Shown one piece after another: positions 27,145-35,844 of a DNA stretch of 36,139 nucleotides. The notes under the pieces were generated by a model. That model was not told the DNA's origin and did not search any database. It saw only the letters and a program-made list of their open reading frames with translations. The translations under genes and the position numbers were made by a program. Every line of letters begins with the position of its first letter. Position 1 is the stretch's first letter. The stretch comes from Actinoplanes oryzae (GTDB lineage: Bacteria; Actinomycetota; Actinomycetes; Mycobacteriales; Micromonosporaceae): the NCBI RefSeq assembly GCF_030757795.1, contig NZ_JAUQWH010000087.1, forward strand, positions 1 to 36,139. Direction: 5' to 3'.

Positions 27145-28659
27145 TCAGTTCTTGCCGCCGGCGAGCTTCTCGCGCAGGGCGGCGAGGGCCTCGTCGGTGG
27201 CCAGGGTGCCGGCCGGCTCCTCGTTCGAGCGCGCCGGGGCGGACGAGCTCGTGGAGGAGGAGGTCGACGTGGAGGAGGACGAGGTCACGCCGCCGGCCGG
27301 AACCGGGTTGAGCGCGGCCTCGGCGTCGGCGTCGCGGGACGCCTGCACCTGCTTGGTGTGGGCCTCCCAGCGCTCGCGAGCCTCGGCGTACTGCTTCTCC
27401 CAGGTCTCGCGCTGGGCGTCGAAGCCCTCGAGCCACTCGCCCGTCTCCGGGTCGAAGCCCTCCGGGTAGATGTAGTTGCCCTCGTTGTCGTACGTGGCAG
27501 CCATGCCGTAGAGGGTCGGGTCGAAGTGCTCCTCGCCCTCGACGAAGCCCTCGTTGGCCTGCTTGAGCGACAGCGAGATGCGACGACGCTCGAGGTCGAT
27601 GTCGATGACCTTGACGAGGACGTCGGAGCCCACCTGGACGACCTGCTCGGGCAGCTCGACGTGCCGCTCGGCCAGCTCGGAGATGTGCACCAGGCCCTCG
27701 ATGCCGTCGTCCACGCGGACGAACGCACCGAACGGGACCAGCTTGGTGACCTTGCCCGGCACGATCTGGTTGATCGCGTGGGTGCGGGCGAACTGGCGCC
27801 ACGGGTCTTCCTGGGTCGCCTTCAGCGACAGCGAGACGCGCTCGCGGTCCAGGTCGACGTCGAGCACCTCGACCTCGACCTCCTGGCCGACCTCGACGAC
27901 CTCGGACGGGTGGTCGATGTGCTTCCAGGAGAGCTCGGAGACGTGCACCAGGCCGTCCACGCCACCCAGGTCCACGAAGGCACCGAAGTTGACGATGGAG
28001 GACACGACGCCCTTGCGGACCTGGCCCTTCTGCAGCTTGTTGAGGAACTCGGTGCGGACCTCGGACTGGGTCTGCTCCAGCCACGCCCGGCGGGACAGGA
28101 CCACGTTGTTGCGGTTCTTGTCCAGCTCGATGATCTTCGCCTCGAGCTCCCGGCCCACGTAGGGCTGGAGGTCACGGACGCGACGCATCTCCACGAGGGA
28201 GGCGGGGAGGAAGCCACGCAGGCCGATGTCGAGGATGAGGCCACCCTTGACGACCTCGATGACGGAGCCGCGCACGACGCCGTCGTCCTCCTTGATCTTC
28301 TCGATGGTGCCCCACGCACGCTCGTACTGCGCGCGCTTCTTCGAGAGGATCAGGCGGCCTTCCTTGTCCTCCTTGGTGAGGACGAGGGCTTCGATGTGGT
28401 CTCCGACCGACACCACTTCCGCGGGGTCCACGTCATGCTTGATCGACAACTCGCGCGAGGGGATGACGCCCTCGGTCTTGTAGCCGATGTCGAGCAGGAC
28501 CTCGTCCCGATCGACCTTGACGACGGTGCCTTCGACAATGTCACCGTCGTTGAAGTACTTGATGGTCTCGTCGATGGCTGCGAGGAAAGCTTCCTCCGAG
28601 CCGAGATCGTCGACGGTGACCCGGTTGGCGCTCGAGGTGGCCTCGATGCTGCTCGTCAT
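27145..28659 (-). CDS. rpsA: Ribosomal protein S1
   Basis: S1 binds mRNA and the small subunit through OB-fold repeats. The 504-residue product has four S1 domains: GDIVEGTVVKVDRDEVLLDIGYKTEG, VRGSVIEVVKGGLILDIGLRGFLP, RKGVVSSIVNFGAFVDLGGVDGLVH, and VPGKVTKLVPFGAFVRVDDGIEGLVH. This is the usual actinobacterial number. The tail holds an acidic/aromatic stretch (YDNEGNYIYPEGFDPETGEW) and a Ser/Thr-rich run (SSSSTSTSSSTSSS). The ATG at 28659 has GGAG 11 nt upstream. A frame extension with CSCC near its start lacks a ribosome site and is rejected. The promoter is distant, leaving a leader of about 190 nt. Two hairpins end the gene. Confidence 0.96.
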   Translation of the reverse strand: MTSSIEATSSANRVTVDDLGSEEAFLAAIDETIKYFNDGDIVEGTVVKVDRDEVLLDIGYKTEGVIPSRELSIKHDVDPAEVVSVGDHIEALVLTKEDKEGRLILSKKRAQYERAWGTIEKIKEDDGVVRGSVIEVVKGGLILDIGLRGFLPASLVEMRRVRDLQPYVGRELEAKIIELDKNRNNVVLSRRAWLEQTQSEVRTEFLNKLQKGQVRKGVVSSIVNFGAFVDLGGVDGLVHVSELSWKHIDHPSEVVEVGQEVEVEVLDVDLDRERVSLSLKATQEDPWRQFARTHAINQIVPGKVTKLVPFGAFVRVDDGIEGLVHISELAERHVELPEQVVQVGSDVLVKVIDIDLERRRISLSLKQANEGFVEGEEHFDPTLYGMAATYDNEGNYIYPEGFDPETGEWLEGFDAQRETWEKQYAEARERWEAHTKQVQASRDADAEAALNPVPAGGVTSSSSTSTSSSTSSSAPARSNEEPAGTLATDEALAALREKLAGGKN

Positions 28660-28850
28660 GTGGACTGTTGCTCCGAACGGATGGTTTCGTGGTGTCTCTT
28701 GCGCCGCACGGACCTGACGACGGGCACAGCACGAACATCCGGTGATCACGAGCGTGGAGCCGGGCGATCAGGCGAGTCAGAATCATGCTGGACCGACGAC
28801 TTGCGGAACCTGCTCCCTGCCGAGGCACACGATCCGCGAGCGCATCGACT

Positions 28851-28881
28851 AGCTTACAGTGCGCATTACCACAGGTTGCAA
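28851..28881 (-). promoter_or_regulatory. Possible rpsA promoter with long leader
   Basis: TTGCAA (28881-28876), 19-nt spacer and TAAGCT (28856-28851) on the minus strand. The spacer is a little long. A start near 28844 leaves about 185 nt of untranslated leader, in which I see no known regulatory element. The rest of the 28660-29026 gap carries no supported gene. Confidence 0.4.
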
Positions 28882-29014
28882 GCCCTCCTGCGGACCGAGG
28901 CACATTGTTCCCGCCAAACCCGTCAGCACGCCCGTTACGTGCTGTTTTGCCCCCCTGGCCTCCGCCGCATTCCCGATCCGGGTACGCGCAGAGCGGATCA
29001 ACCTCCGGAGAACG

Positions 29015-29020
29015 TACGGT
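29015..29020 (+). promoter_or_regulatory. -10 box of the methyltransferase gene (leaderless layout)
   Basis: TACGGT ends 6 nt before the GTG at 29027. No ribosome site lies between, and no TGTC element lies 12 nt upstream. Confidence 0.55.
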
Positions 29021-29026
29021 GGCCCG

Positions 29027-29827
29027 GTGATCGAAGAGCACGTGACCCTGCGCCGACCGGTGACCGACGACGAGAGCCGCGTCGCCAGCCGGCACTGGTG
29101 GGACCTCGACGCGGACGACTACCAGGACGAGCACGGCGCCTTCCTCGGCGACGCCGACTTCGTGTGGTGCCCGGAGGGCGTGCGCGAGGCGGACGTCCGG
29201 CTGCTGGGTGACGTGCGCGGCAAGCGCGTCCTGGAGCTGGGCGCCGGGGCCGCGGCCGCCGCCCGCTGGCTGGACGGCCAGGGCGCGGAGGTGGTCGCCA
29301 TGGACCTGAGCGCCGGCATGCTGCGCCAGGCCCGCGCGGGGGCGGAGCGCTCCGGCGTCGAGGTGCCGCTGGTCCAGGCCGACGCGCTGGCCCTGCCGTT
29401 CGCCACGGACGCGTTCGACATCGTCTTCACGGCCTTCGGCGCGATCCCCTTCGTCGCCGACTCCGCCGCGGTCATGCGCGAGGTCGCCCGGGTGCTGCGC
29501 CCCGGCGGCCGGTGGGTCTACTCGCTCACCCACCCGATGCGGTGGATCTTCCTCGACGACCCGGGCGAGGACGGCCTGCTGGCGATCCACCCCTACTTCG
29601 ACCGCCGCCCGTACGTGGAGCAGGACGCCGCCGGCACCCCGACCTACGTCGAGCAGCACCGCACCCTCGGCGACCGGGTCCGCGAGCTGGTCGCCGCCGG
29701 CTTCGTCCTGGAGGACCTGATCGAGCCGGAGTGGCCGGAGGGGCACGAGCAGATCTGGGGCCAGTGGAGCCCCCTGCGCGGCCGCCTCTTCCCCGGCACG
29801 GCGATCTTCGTCGCCCGTCTGGGCTGA
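29027..29827 (+). CDS. Class I SAM-dependent methyltransferase
   Basis: A 266-residue methyltransferase of the UbiE/Methyltransf_11 type. Motif I is VLELGAGAAAAARWL, the acidic end of the second strand is VVAMDLS, motif II is FDIVFTAFGAIPF, and VLRPGGRWVYSLTHPMRW is the post-motif. The N-terminal SRHWWDLDADDYQDEHGAFLGDADFVWCPEG block is a recognisable actinobacterial subfamily mark. The substrate is unknown. The GTG start is fixed by the -10 box 6 nt before it. The DUF2945/DUF3140 pair follows after 37 nt with its own promoter. Confidence 0.88.
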   Translation: MIEEHVTLRRPVTDDESRVASRHWWDLDADDYQDEHGAFLGDADFVWCPEGVREADVRLLGDVRGKRVLELGAGAAAAARWLDGQGAEVVAMDLSAGMLRQARAGAERSGVEVPLVQADALALPFATDAFDIVFTAFGAIPFVADSAAVMREVARVLRPGGRWVYSLTHPMRWIFLDDPGEDGLLAIHPYFDRRPYVEQDAAGTPTYVEQHRTLGDRVRELVAAGFVLEDLIEPEWPEGHEQIWGQWSPLRGRLFPGTAIFVARLG

Positions 29828-29830
29828 CCT

Positions 29831-29855
29831 GTTACGACCCCCGGGGCCCGGGTAC
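29831..29855 (+). promoter_or_regulatory. SigB-like stress promoter of the DUF2945/DUF3140 pair
   Basis: GTTA (29831-29834), 15-nt spacer and GGGTAC (29850-29855) match the actinobacterial general-stress form GNTT/GTTT-N14-16-GGGTAY. Transcription would begin near 29862, so the mRNA is leaderless or nearly so for the ATG at 29865. Confidence 0.55.
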
Positions 29856-29864
29856 CAGCAGGTC

Positions 29865-30071
29865 ATGAGCCTGCGAAAAGGTACGAAGGTGTCCTGGAAG
29901 AGCCACGGCGAGACGGTCGAGGGCACGGTCGAGAAGAAGATCACCTCCCGCACCGAGGAGTCCGGCCGCACGGTGGCCGCCTCCCCCGACGAGCCGCAGT
30001 ACAAGGTCAAGAGCGACAAGACCGGGGCGACGGCGGTGCACAAGGAGGAGGCGCTGAAGCATGGCAAGTGA
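29865..30071 (+). CDS. DUF2945 family (hypervirulence-associated, Tudor-like) protein
   Basis: A 68-residue basic protein: LRKGTKVSWKSHGETVEGTVEKKIT, then YKVKSDKTGATAVHKEEALK. This is the small SH3/Tudor-like barrel annotated as DUF2945 or hypervirulence-associated protein. The molecular function is unknown. It overlaps the next gene by 11 nt, so the two are cotranscribed and probably coupled. The SigB-like promoter suggests stress expression. Confidence 0.85.
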   Translation: MSLRKGTKVSWKSHGETVEGTVEKKITSRTEESGRTVAASPDEPQYKVKSDKTGATAVHKEEALKHGK

Positions 30072-30384
30072 CACGTACGCCGAGTTCAAGGACGCCGTCA
30101 ACATGACCGCGTCCGAGCTGGAGAAGTGGCTGGGGACCGACGAGTCGCGCGAGGTCGGCCAGAAGTCGGGCGGCGGCGAGTCCGTGGGCCACGACAGCGG
30201 CCGCAAGATCGTGAAGCTGCTGCACACCCGGAAGGCCGACCTGAGCGACCAGGACGAGGCGCACATGCGCAAGGTCGTCGGCTACGTGCACCGGCACCTG
30301 GCGCAGCGGCCGCAGGGCGACGTCAAGGACACCAAGTGGCGTTACTCGCTGATGAACTGGGGTCACGATCCGCTGAAGAAGTGA
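30061..30384 (+). CDS. DUF3140 family protein
   Basis: A 107-residue polar protein: EFKDAVNMTASELEKWLGTDESREVGQKS, GRKIVKLLHTRKADLSDQDEAHMRKVVGYVHRHLAQRP and KWRYSLMNWGHDPLKK match the DUF3140 family, often encoded with DUF2945. It is rich in charged residues, with two predicted helices and no membrane segment. The function is unknown; a DNA- or RNA-related stress role is only a guess from the charge and the partner. The ATG at 30061 lies inside the end of the DUF2945 gene. Confidence 0.85.
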   Translation: MASDTYAEFKDAVNMTASELEKWLGTDESREVGQKSGGGESVGHDSGRKIVKLLHTRKADLSDQDEAHMRKVVGYVHRHLAQRPQGDVKDTKWRYSLMNWGHDPLKK

Positions 30385-30392
30385 CGCCGGGC

Positions 30393-30428
30393 GGGCGCCG
30401 CCGGTGCGCGGGAGGCCGGCCGGCGCCC
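30393..30428 (+). terminator. Possible terminator after DUF3140
   Basis: An 8-bp stem gggcgccg / cggcgccc with a 20-nt loop, 8 nt after the stop. Confidence 0.45.
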
Positions 30429-30520
30429 GGGTCACGCTCGCGACAGCGGGCACACCGGCCGGGCGGCGCAGGCCGGCGCATGGACGCCGGCCAGCCGGAC
30501 GGTCGGACGGTGGCGGTGAC

Positions 30521-30662
30521 GGTGGCCTGTCGACGGTGGCGCCGACGGTGGCCTGTCGGCGGTGAAGGTAACGGTGGCCTGTCGGCGGTGACGGTAACGG
30601 TGGCTGCCGGACGGTCAGGCGGTGGCGGTGGCCTGCCGGACGGTCAGACGGTGGCGGTGGCC
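30521..30662. repeat. 26-29-bp tandem repeat reaching into the arsR 3' end
   Basis: Five imperfect units of 26, 26, 26, 28 and 29 bp begin ggtggcctgtcggcggtgac. The last unit and the start of a sixth contain the stop codon (30646-30644) and final codons of arsR (TATA-V end), so the tract appears to have grown out of the gene's 3' end. Confidence 0.85.
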
Positions 30663-31009
30663 TTCGTGACGTCGAGCAGGCCGGCCAGCAGCGCCAGCGG
30701 GGCGGGCACCAGGCGGTAGTAGACCCAGGTGCCGCGGCGGTCGCAGTCGACCAGGCCGGCCTCGCGCAGGACCTTGAGGTGGTGCGAGATCGTCGGGCCG
30801 GTCAGCTGGAACGAGCCGGTCAGGTCGCAGACGCAGACCTCGCCGCCGCCCGCGGAGGCGATCATCGACAGCAGGCGCAGGCGGACGGGATCGCCCAGCG
30901 CCTTGAACATCGGCGCGTAGGCGCGCGCCTGGTCGGCCTCCAGCGGGCGATGGATCACCGGCGCCCACGCCTCCGACAGCGATGTCACGTCGAGCGAAGT
31001 GGTTGGCAT
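30644..31009 (-). CDS. ArsR-family metalloregulator
   Basis: A 121-residue winged-helix repressor. The recognition region is LTGPTISHHLKVLREAGLVDCDRRGTWVYYRLV, and FKALGDPVRLRLLSMIA is the ArsR N-terminal block. The metal site in the third helix is VCVCDLTG, the Cys-x-Cys-Asp pattern of arsenite/antimonite sensors. Arsenite binding should release DNA. No arsenic pump or reductase is adjacent (neighbours are polA and a convergent stress pair), so its targets are elsewhere or it controls itself only. The ATG at 31009 has AAGGGTGG upstream; a longer frame to 31120 has no ribosome site. Confidence 0.88.
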   Translation of the reverse strand: MPTTSLDVTSLSEAWAPVIHRPLEADQARAYAPMFKALGDPVRLRLLSMIASAGGGEVCVCDLTGSFQLTGPTISHHLKVLREAGLVDCDRRGTWVYYRLVPAPLALLAGLLDVTKATATV

Positions 31010-31079
31010 CAGACCACCCTTGCAGAGCGGGGCAAGCCGGAGGCGCCGGTGTCCGCCCGCGATGTAGCCGCTGTGCGAG

Positions 31080-31109
31080 ATTGTCGTCGCAGAGCGCCAG
31101 AATGCATTC
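31080..31109 (-). promoter_or_regulatory. Possible arsR promoter and palindromic operator
   Basis: On the minus strand GACAAT (31085-31080) is a -10-like box. A perfect 10-bp palindrome GAATGCATTC (31100-31109) lies where the -35 would be, a position suited to repression. The remaining 31110-31276 carries no supported feature. Confidence 0.4.
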
Positions 31110-31276
31110 CACAGCACCATTGCCGCCCCTCGCCGGAATGGCGTTTCCCCAGCTCAGCGCCGTTCGTGAGGCATGGAAGCCCGCTGCCGGAAGGGCCGCG
31201 AAAACTGCCCGAAAGTCCCACCCGTAGGCGGTTCCCCCGACCGGTCAGCGACCCCCCACCGTCCCCAGTGCACAGA

Positions 31277-31294
31277 CTGTCGAATCACCGACAG
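31277..31294 (-). terminator. Weak hairpin after polA
   Basis: A 6-bp stem ctgtcg / cgacag with a 6-nt loop, 50 nt after the polA stop, with GC-rich palindromic sequence between. It is the only candidate terminator in the 335-base gap 31010-31344. Confidence 0.35.
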
Positions 31295-31344
31295 CGGCCC
31301 CGGCCGCGGCCCCGGCGGGCACGGCGCCCGTGGGACGCGGCGTG

Positions 31345-34041
31345 TCAGTGGTCGGCGCCGTTCCAGTCCTGGCCGAGGCCCACGGAGACCTCGAGCGGCA
31401 CCGACAGCGGGTAGGCCCCGCCCATCTCGCGCCGCACCAGCTCCTCCAGTGCCTCCCGCTCCCCCGGCGCGACCTCGAAGACGAGCTCGTCGTGCACCTG
31501 CAGCAGCATCCGCGACGCCAGCCCGGCCTCGCGCAGCGCGGTGTCGACGTGCAGCATCGCCACCTTGATGATGTCGGCGGCCGAGCCCTGGATCGGGGCG
31601 TTGAGCGCCATCCGCTCGGCCATCTCGCGGCGCTGGCGGTTGTCGCTGCTCAGGTCGGGCAGGTAGCGGCGCCGGCCGAGGATCGTGGCCGTGTAGCCGT
31701 CCTGCACCGCGCGGCGCACCACGGCCTGCAGGTAGTCGCGGACGCCGCCGAAGCGCTCGAAGTACTCGTTCATCAGGCCACGGGCTTCCTCCGTGCTGAT
31801 GGAGAGCTGGTTGGACAGCCCGAAGGCGCTCAGCCCGTACGCCAGCCCGTAGTTCATCGCCTTGATCTTGCGCCGCTGGTCGGGCACGACCTCCTCGACC
31901 GGCACGTGGAAGACCGACGAGGCGGTGGCGGCGTGGAAGTCGGCGCCGGAGTTGAACGCGCCGATCAGCGCCTCGTCGCCGGACAGGTGCGCCATGATCC
32001 GCATCTCGATCTGGCTGTAGTCGGCGGTCATCAGCGACTCGAAGCCCTCGCCCACGACGAAGGCGCGGCGGATGCGGCGGCCCTCCTCGGTGCGGATCGG
32101 GATGTTCTGCAGGTTGGGGTCGGTGGACGACAGCCGGCCGGTGGCGGCGACGGTCTGGTTGAACGTGGTGTGGATGCGCCCGTCGTCGGAGACCGACTTG
32201 AGCAGCCCGTCGACCGTCGACTTGAGCTTGGCGACGTCGCGGTGGCGCAGCAGGTGCTCGAGCACCGGGTCGCCCGTCTGGGCGAACAGGCTCTGCAGCG
32301 CGTCGGCGTCGGTCGTGTAGCCCGACTTGATCTTCTTGGTCTTGGGCAGGTTGCGCTCGACGAAGAGGATCTCCTGCAGCTGCTTGGGCGAGCCCAGGTT
32401 GAACTCGCGGCCGACGACCGCGTGCGCCGCCTGCTGGGCCGCCTTGACCTCGGCGGCGAAGTGCGCCTCCAGCTCGCCCAGGTAGTGCGTGTCGGCGGCG
32501 ATGCCCAGGTGCTCCATCTCGCCGAGCACGATCTCCAGCGGCTGCTCGACCTCCATGAGCAGCCGTTGCGACGCCCCCTCGTCGCGGGACAGCTCCTCGG
32601 TGAGGGTGTCGGCCAGGTCGAGGGTGGCCCGGGCGCGCAGCATGACATTCTGCTCGGCGACGGCACCCTCGTCGCTCACGCCGGCGAGCAGGTCGAGCTG
32701 CCCGTCGGCCGGGGCGTCGACGCGCAGCTCGCGCTTGAGATAGCGCAGCGCCAGGTCGGTGAGGTCGTAGGCCCGCTGGTCGGGCTTGGCGAGATAGGCC
32801 GCGAGCGCGGTGTCGGACCGCAGGCCGCGCAGCTCCCATCCGTGGGCCCGGAGCGCCAGCATCGCCGGCTTGGCGTCATGGATGATCTTGGGGCGGGCGG
32901 CATCCCCGAGCCACGCCGCGACGGCGTGCTCGTCCGAGGAATCCAGCGCCGTGGGGTCGAACCACGCCGCCGGACCGTCGCCGGTGGCCACCGCGATCCC
33001 CGTCAGCGAGCCGGTGCCGCGGCCGAAGGAACCCGTGAAGGCCAGGCCGACCGGCGCCTCCAGGGCATGGGTGCCGAGCCACGCGGCCACCTCGCCCGTG
33101 CGCAGGACTGAGCCGGCCAGGTCGAAGCCGGACTCGGCCTCGGGCTCGACCGCCTCCAGGTAGGAGTAGAGCCGCTCGCGCAGCACCCGGAACTCCAGCG
33201 CGTCGAAGACCTGGTGCACGGCCTCGCGGTCCCAGCCCTGCCACTTGAGGTCCTGCGGGCCGACGGGCAGCTCGAGGTCGCAGCGCAGCTTGTTGAGCTC
33301 GTAGTTCTGCATGACGCCGGCGAGGTGGGCCCGCAGGCTGTCGCCGACCTTGCCCTTGATCTCGTCGGCCCGGGCGACGACGCCCTCGAGCCCGCCGTAG
33401 GTGTTGATCCACTTGGCGGCGGTCTTGTCCCCGACGCCGGGCACGCCCTGCAGGTTGTCGCTGGAGTCGCCGACCAGGGCGGCCTTGTCCCGGTAGCGGG
33501 ACGGCGGCACGCCGTATTTCGCCTCGATGGCCTCGGGGGTCATCCGCCAGACCTCGGAGACGCCACGCACCGGGTAGAGGATCGTGACGTGCTCGGCGGA
33601 GAGCTGGAACGAGTCGCGGTCGCCGGTCGAGATGATCACCTCGAAGCCCTGCTCGCGGGCCTGGGTGGTGAGCGTGCCGATGATGTCGTCGGCCTCGAAG
33701 CCCGGCTTCTCCACGACGGTGATGCGCAGCGCCTGCAGGACCTCCTTGATCAGGCTGACCTGACCCAGGAAGGGCTTGGGCGTCTCCGAGCGGCCGGCCT
33801 TGTAGTCCGGGAAGATCTCGGTGCGGAAGGTCTGCCGGGCGACGTCGAAGGCGACCACGATGTGCGTCGGCTGCTCGTCGCGGAGCATGTTGATCAGCAT
33901 CGAGGTGAAGCCGAACACCGCGTTGGTCGCCTGCCCGGTGGCCGTGGAGAAATTCTCCACGGGCAGCGCGAAGAAGGCTCGGTAGGCCAGCGAATGGCCG
34001 TCCAGCAGCAGCAAGCGGGGGGTCTGCGCGTGTTCGCTCAC
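31345..34041 (-). CDS. polA: DNA polymerase I
   Basis: PolA removes RNA primers and fills repair gaps. The 898-residue product has the N-terminal 5' nuclease (LLLLDGHSLAYRAFFALP; FEADDIIGTL; STGDRDSFQL; GVPGVGDKTAAKW), a middle domain lacking the usual exonuclease carboxylates, and the polymerase. Polymerase motifs are A DYSQIEMRIMAHL (about 671), B RRKIKAMNYGLAYGLSAFGL (about 720) and C LLQVHDELVFE (about 850). An inactive proofreading domain is normal for actinobacterial PolA. The GTG at 34041 is the only start that keeps the nuclease N-terminus; it lies 8 nt after a -10 box. The damage-type promoter links it to uvrABC. Confidence 0.97.
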   Translation of the reverse strand: MSEHAQTPRLLLLDGHSLAYRAFFALPVENFSTATGQATNAVFGFTSMLINMLRDEQPTHIVVAFDVARQTFRTEIFPDYKAGRSETPKPFLGQVSLIKEVLQALRITVVEKPGFEADDIIGTLTTQAREQGFEVIISTGDRDSFQLSAEHVTILYPVRGVSEVWRMTPEAIEAKYGVPPSRYRDKAALVGDSSDNLQGVPGVGDKTAAKWINTYGGLEGVVARADEIKGKVGDSLRAHLAGVMQNYELNKLRCDLELPVGPQDLKWQGWDREAVHQVFDALEFRVLRERLYSYLEAVEPEAESGFDLAGSVLRTGEVAAWLGTHALEAPVGLAFTGSFGRGTGSLTGIAVATGDGPAAWFDPTALDSSDEHAVAAWLGDAARPKIIHDAKPAMLALRAHGWELRGLRSDTALAAYLAKPDQRAYDLTDLALRYLKRELRVDAPADGQLDLLAGVSDEGAVAEQNVMLRARATLDLADTLTEELSRDEGASQRLLMEVEQPLEIVLGEMEHLGIAADTHYLGELEAHFAAEVKAAQQAAHAVVGREFNLGSPKQLQEILFVERNLPKTKKIKSGYTTDADALQSLFAQTGDPVLEHLLRHRDVAKLKSTVDGLLKSVSDDGRIHTTFNQTVAATGRLSSTDPNLQNIPIRTEEGRRIRRAFVVGEGFESLMTADYSQIEMRIMAHLSGDEALIGAFNSGADFHAATASSVFHVPVEEVVPDQRRKIKAMNYGLAYGLSAFGLSNQLSISTEEARGLMNEYFERFGGVRDYLQAVVRRAVQDGYTATILGRRRYLPDLSSDNRQRREMAERMALNAPIQGSAADIIKVAMLHVDTALREAGLASRMLLQVHDELVFEVAPGEREALEELVRREMGGAYPLSVPLEVSVGLGQDWNGADH

Positions 34042-34049
34042 GTCCGAGA

Positions 34050-34072
34050 ACTCTAGACCCGGGGTACGACAC
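34050..34072 (-). promoter_or_regulatory. Predicted PafBC-type DNA-damage promoter of polA
   Basis: Minus strand GTGTCGTAC (34072-34064), 8 nt, TAGAGT (34055-34050), then 8 nt to the GTG. TGTC and TANNNT are separated by exactly 12 nt, as at uvrA, uvrB and uvrC. The TGTCGTACCCC stretch is shared with uvrA. Confidence 0.7.
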
Positions 34073-34096
34073 TCTCGCGGACCACCCCGCTCACTT

Positions 34097-34857
<761 letters not shown>

Positions 34858-34861
<4 letters not shown>

Positions 34862-35832
34862 GGTGTCGCCCCCTCCACGCCCACGGGCCGCCGGCGGGAC
34901 CGACGGGTGGCACCGTAGCCCTTGCCGAAGTGCCGCTCGACGAAGAACTGCGCGATCATCAGCACGCTGCAGATGATCAGGTACCAGAGGCACGCGGCGA
35001 TCAGGACCGGCAGCACGATGAACGTCCGCGAGCTGATCGCCTGCAGCTGGAAGAACAGCTCGAAGGTCACCGGCACGAAGGCGACCAGCGACGTGTCCTT
35101 GACCATCGCGATCGTCTCGTTGCCGGTCGGCGGCACGATGACCCGCATCGCCTGGGGCAGCACGATGCGGCGCAGCACCTGACCGCGCGACAGCCCCAGC
35201 GCCGACGCGGCCTCCGCCTGGCCGGGATCGACCGACTGGATGCCCGCGCGGACGATCTCCGCCATGTACGCGGCCTCGCTGAGCGCCAGCGCCAGCATGC
35301 CCGCGACGAAACCGGACAGCAGATCCGTCGCCTTGATGCTGTAGAACTGCAGGTTCAGGTCGCTGACCCCGAACAGCTTGCCCAGCTGGGCGTCGAAGGG
35401 CACCCCGAAACCGATCCGGTCCCACAGGATGCCCAGGTTGCCGAAGAGGATCGCCAGCACCAGCCGCGGCACCGCCCGGAACACCCAGGTGTAGAGCCAC
35501 GCCACCCAGGACAGCACCGGGTTCGGCGACAGCCGCATGATCGCGATGACCACGCCCAGCGCGACACCGATGACCATCGACGAGACCGTCAGCAGGATCG
35601 TGCCGCGCAGGCCCTCCAGCACCGGGCCGGTGAACATGACCCCGCGCTTGCCGTCGCCGATGCTGACGAAGATGAAGTGCCAGTTGAAGCGGTCGTTCGT
35701 GAGAAGCAGGTGCAGGAACATCGCGGCCAGCACGGCCAGCACCGCGATCGCCGCCCACCGCCCGGGGTGCCGGACGGGCACGGCCTGAACAGCGTCAGGC
35801 CGGGCCCGTCCGGTTTCGGTTTCCGTCGTCAT
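34858..35832 (-). CDS. Polar amino-acid ABC transporter, permease
   Basis: A 324-residue HisM/GlnP-type permease with about six membrane segments. The coupling loop EAASALGLSRGQVLRRIVLPQAMRVIVPP is the EAA motif that meets the ATPase. GLRGTILLTVSSMVIGVALG is the usual start of the permease domain, and an extra N-terminal membrane segment (WAAIAVLAVLAAMFLHLLL) precedes it. Length is above the GlnP norm because of this segment and a basic tail. It starts 12 nt after the binding-protein stop. Confidence 0.93.
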
Positions 35833-35844
35833 GTCCGCCGCGGA

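Noticed and set aside
28660..28749. Cys-rich N-terminal extension or leader peptide of rpsA (CSCC)
   Set aside because: The GTG at 28749 has no ribosome site, the frame runs straight into rpsA without a stop, and ATG 28659 fits S1 N-termini.
31345..34041. PolA as a proofreading enzyme
   Set aside because: The middle domain lacks the carboxylate motifs of the 3'-5' exonuclease; this is normal for actinobacterial PolA and not a special loss.
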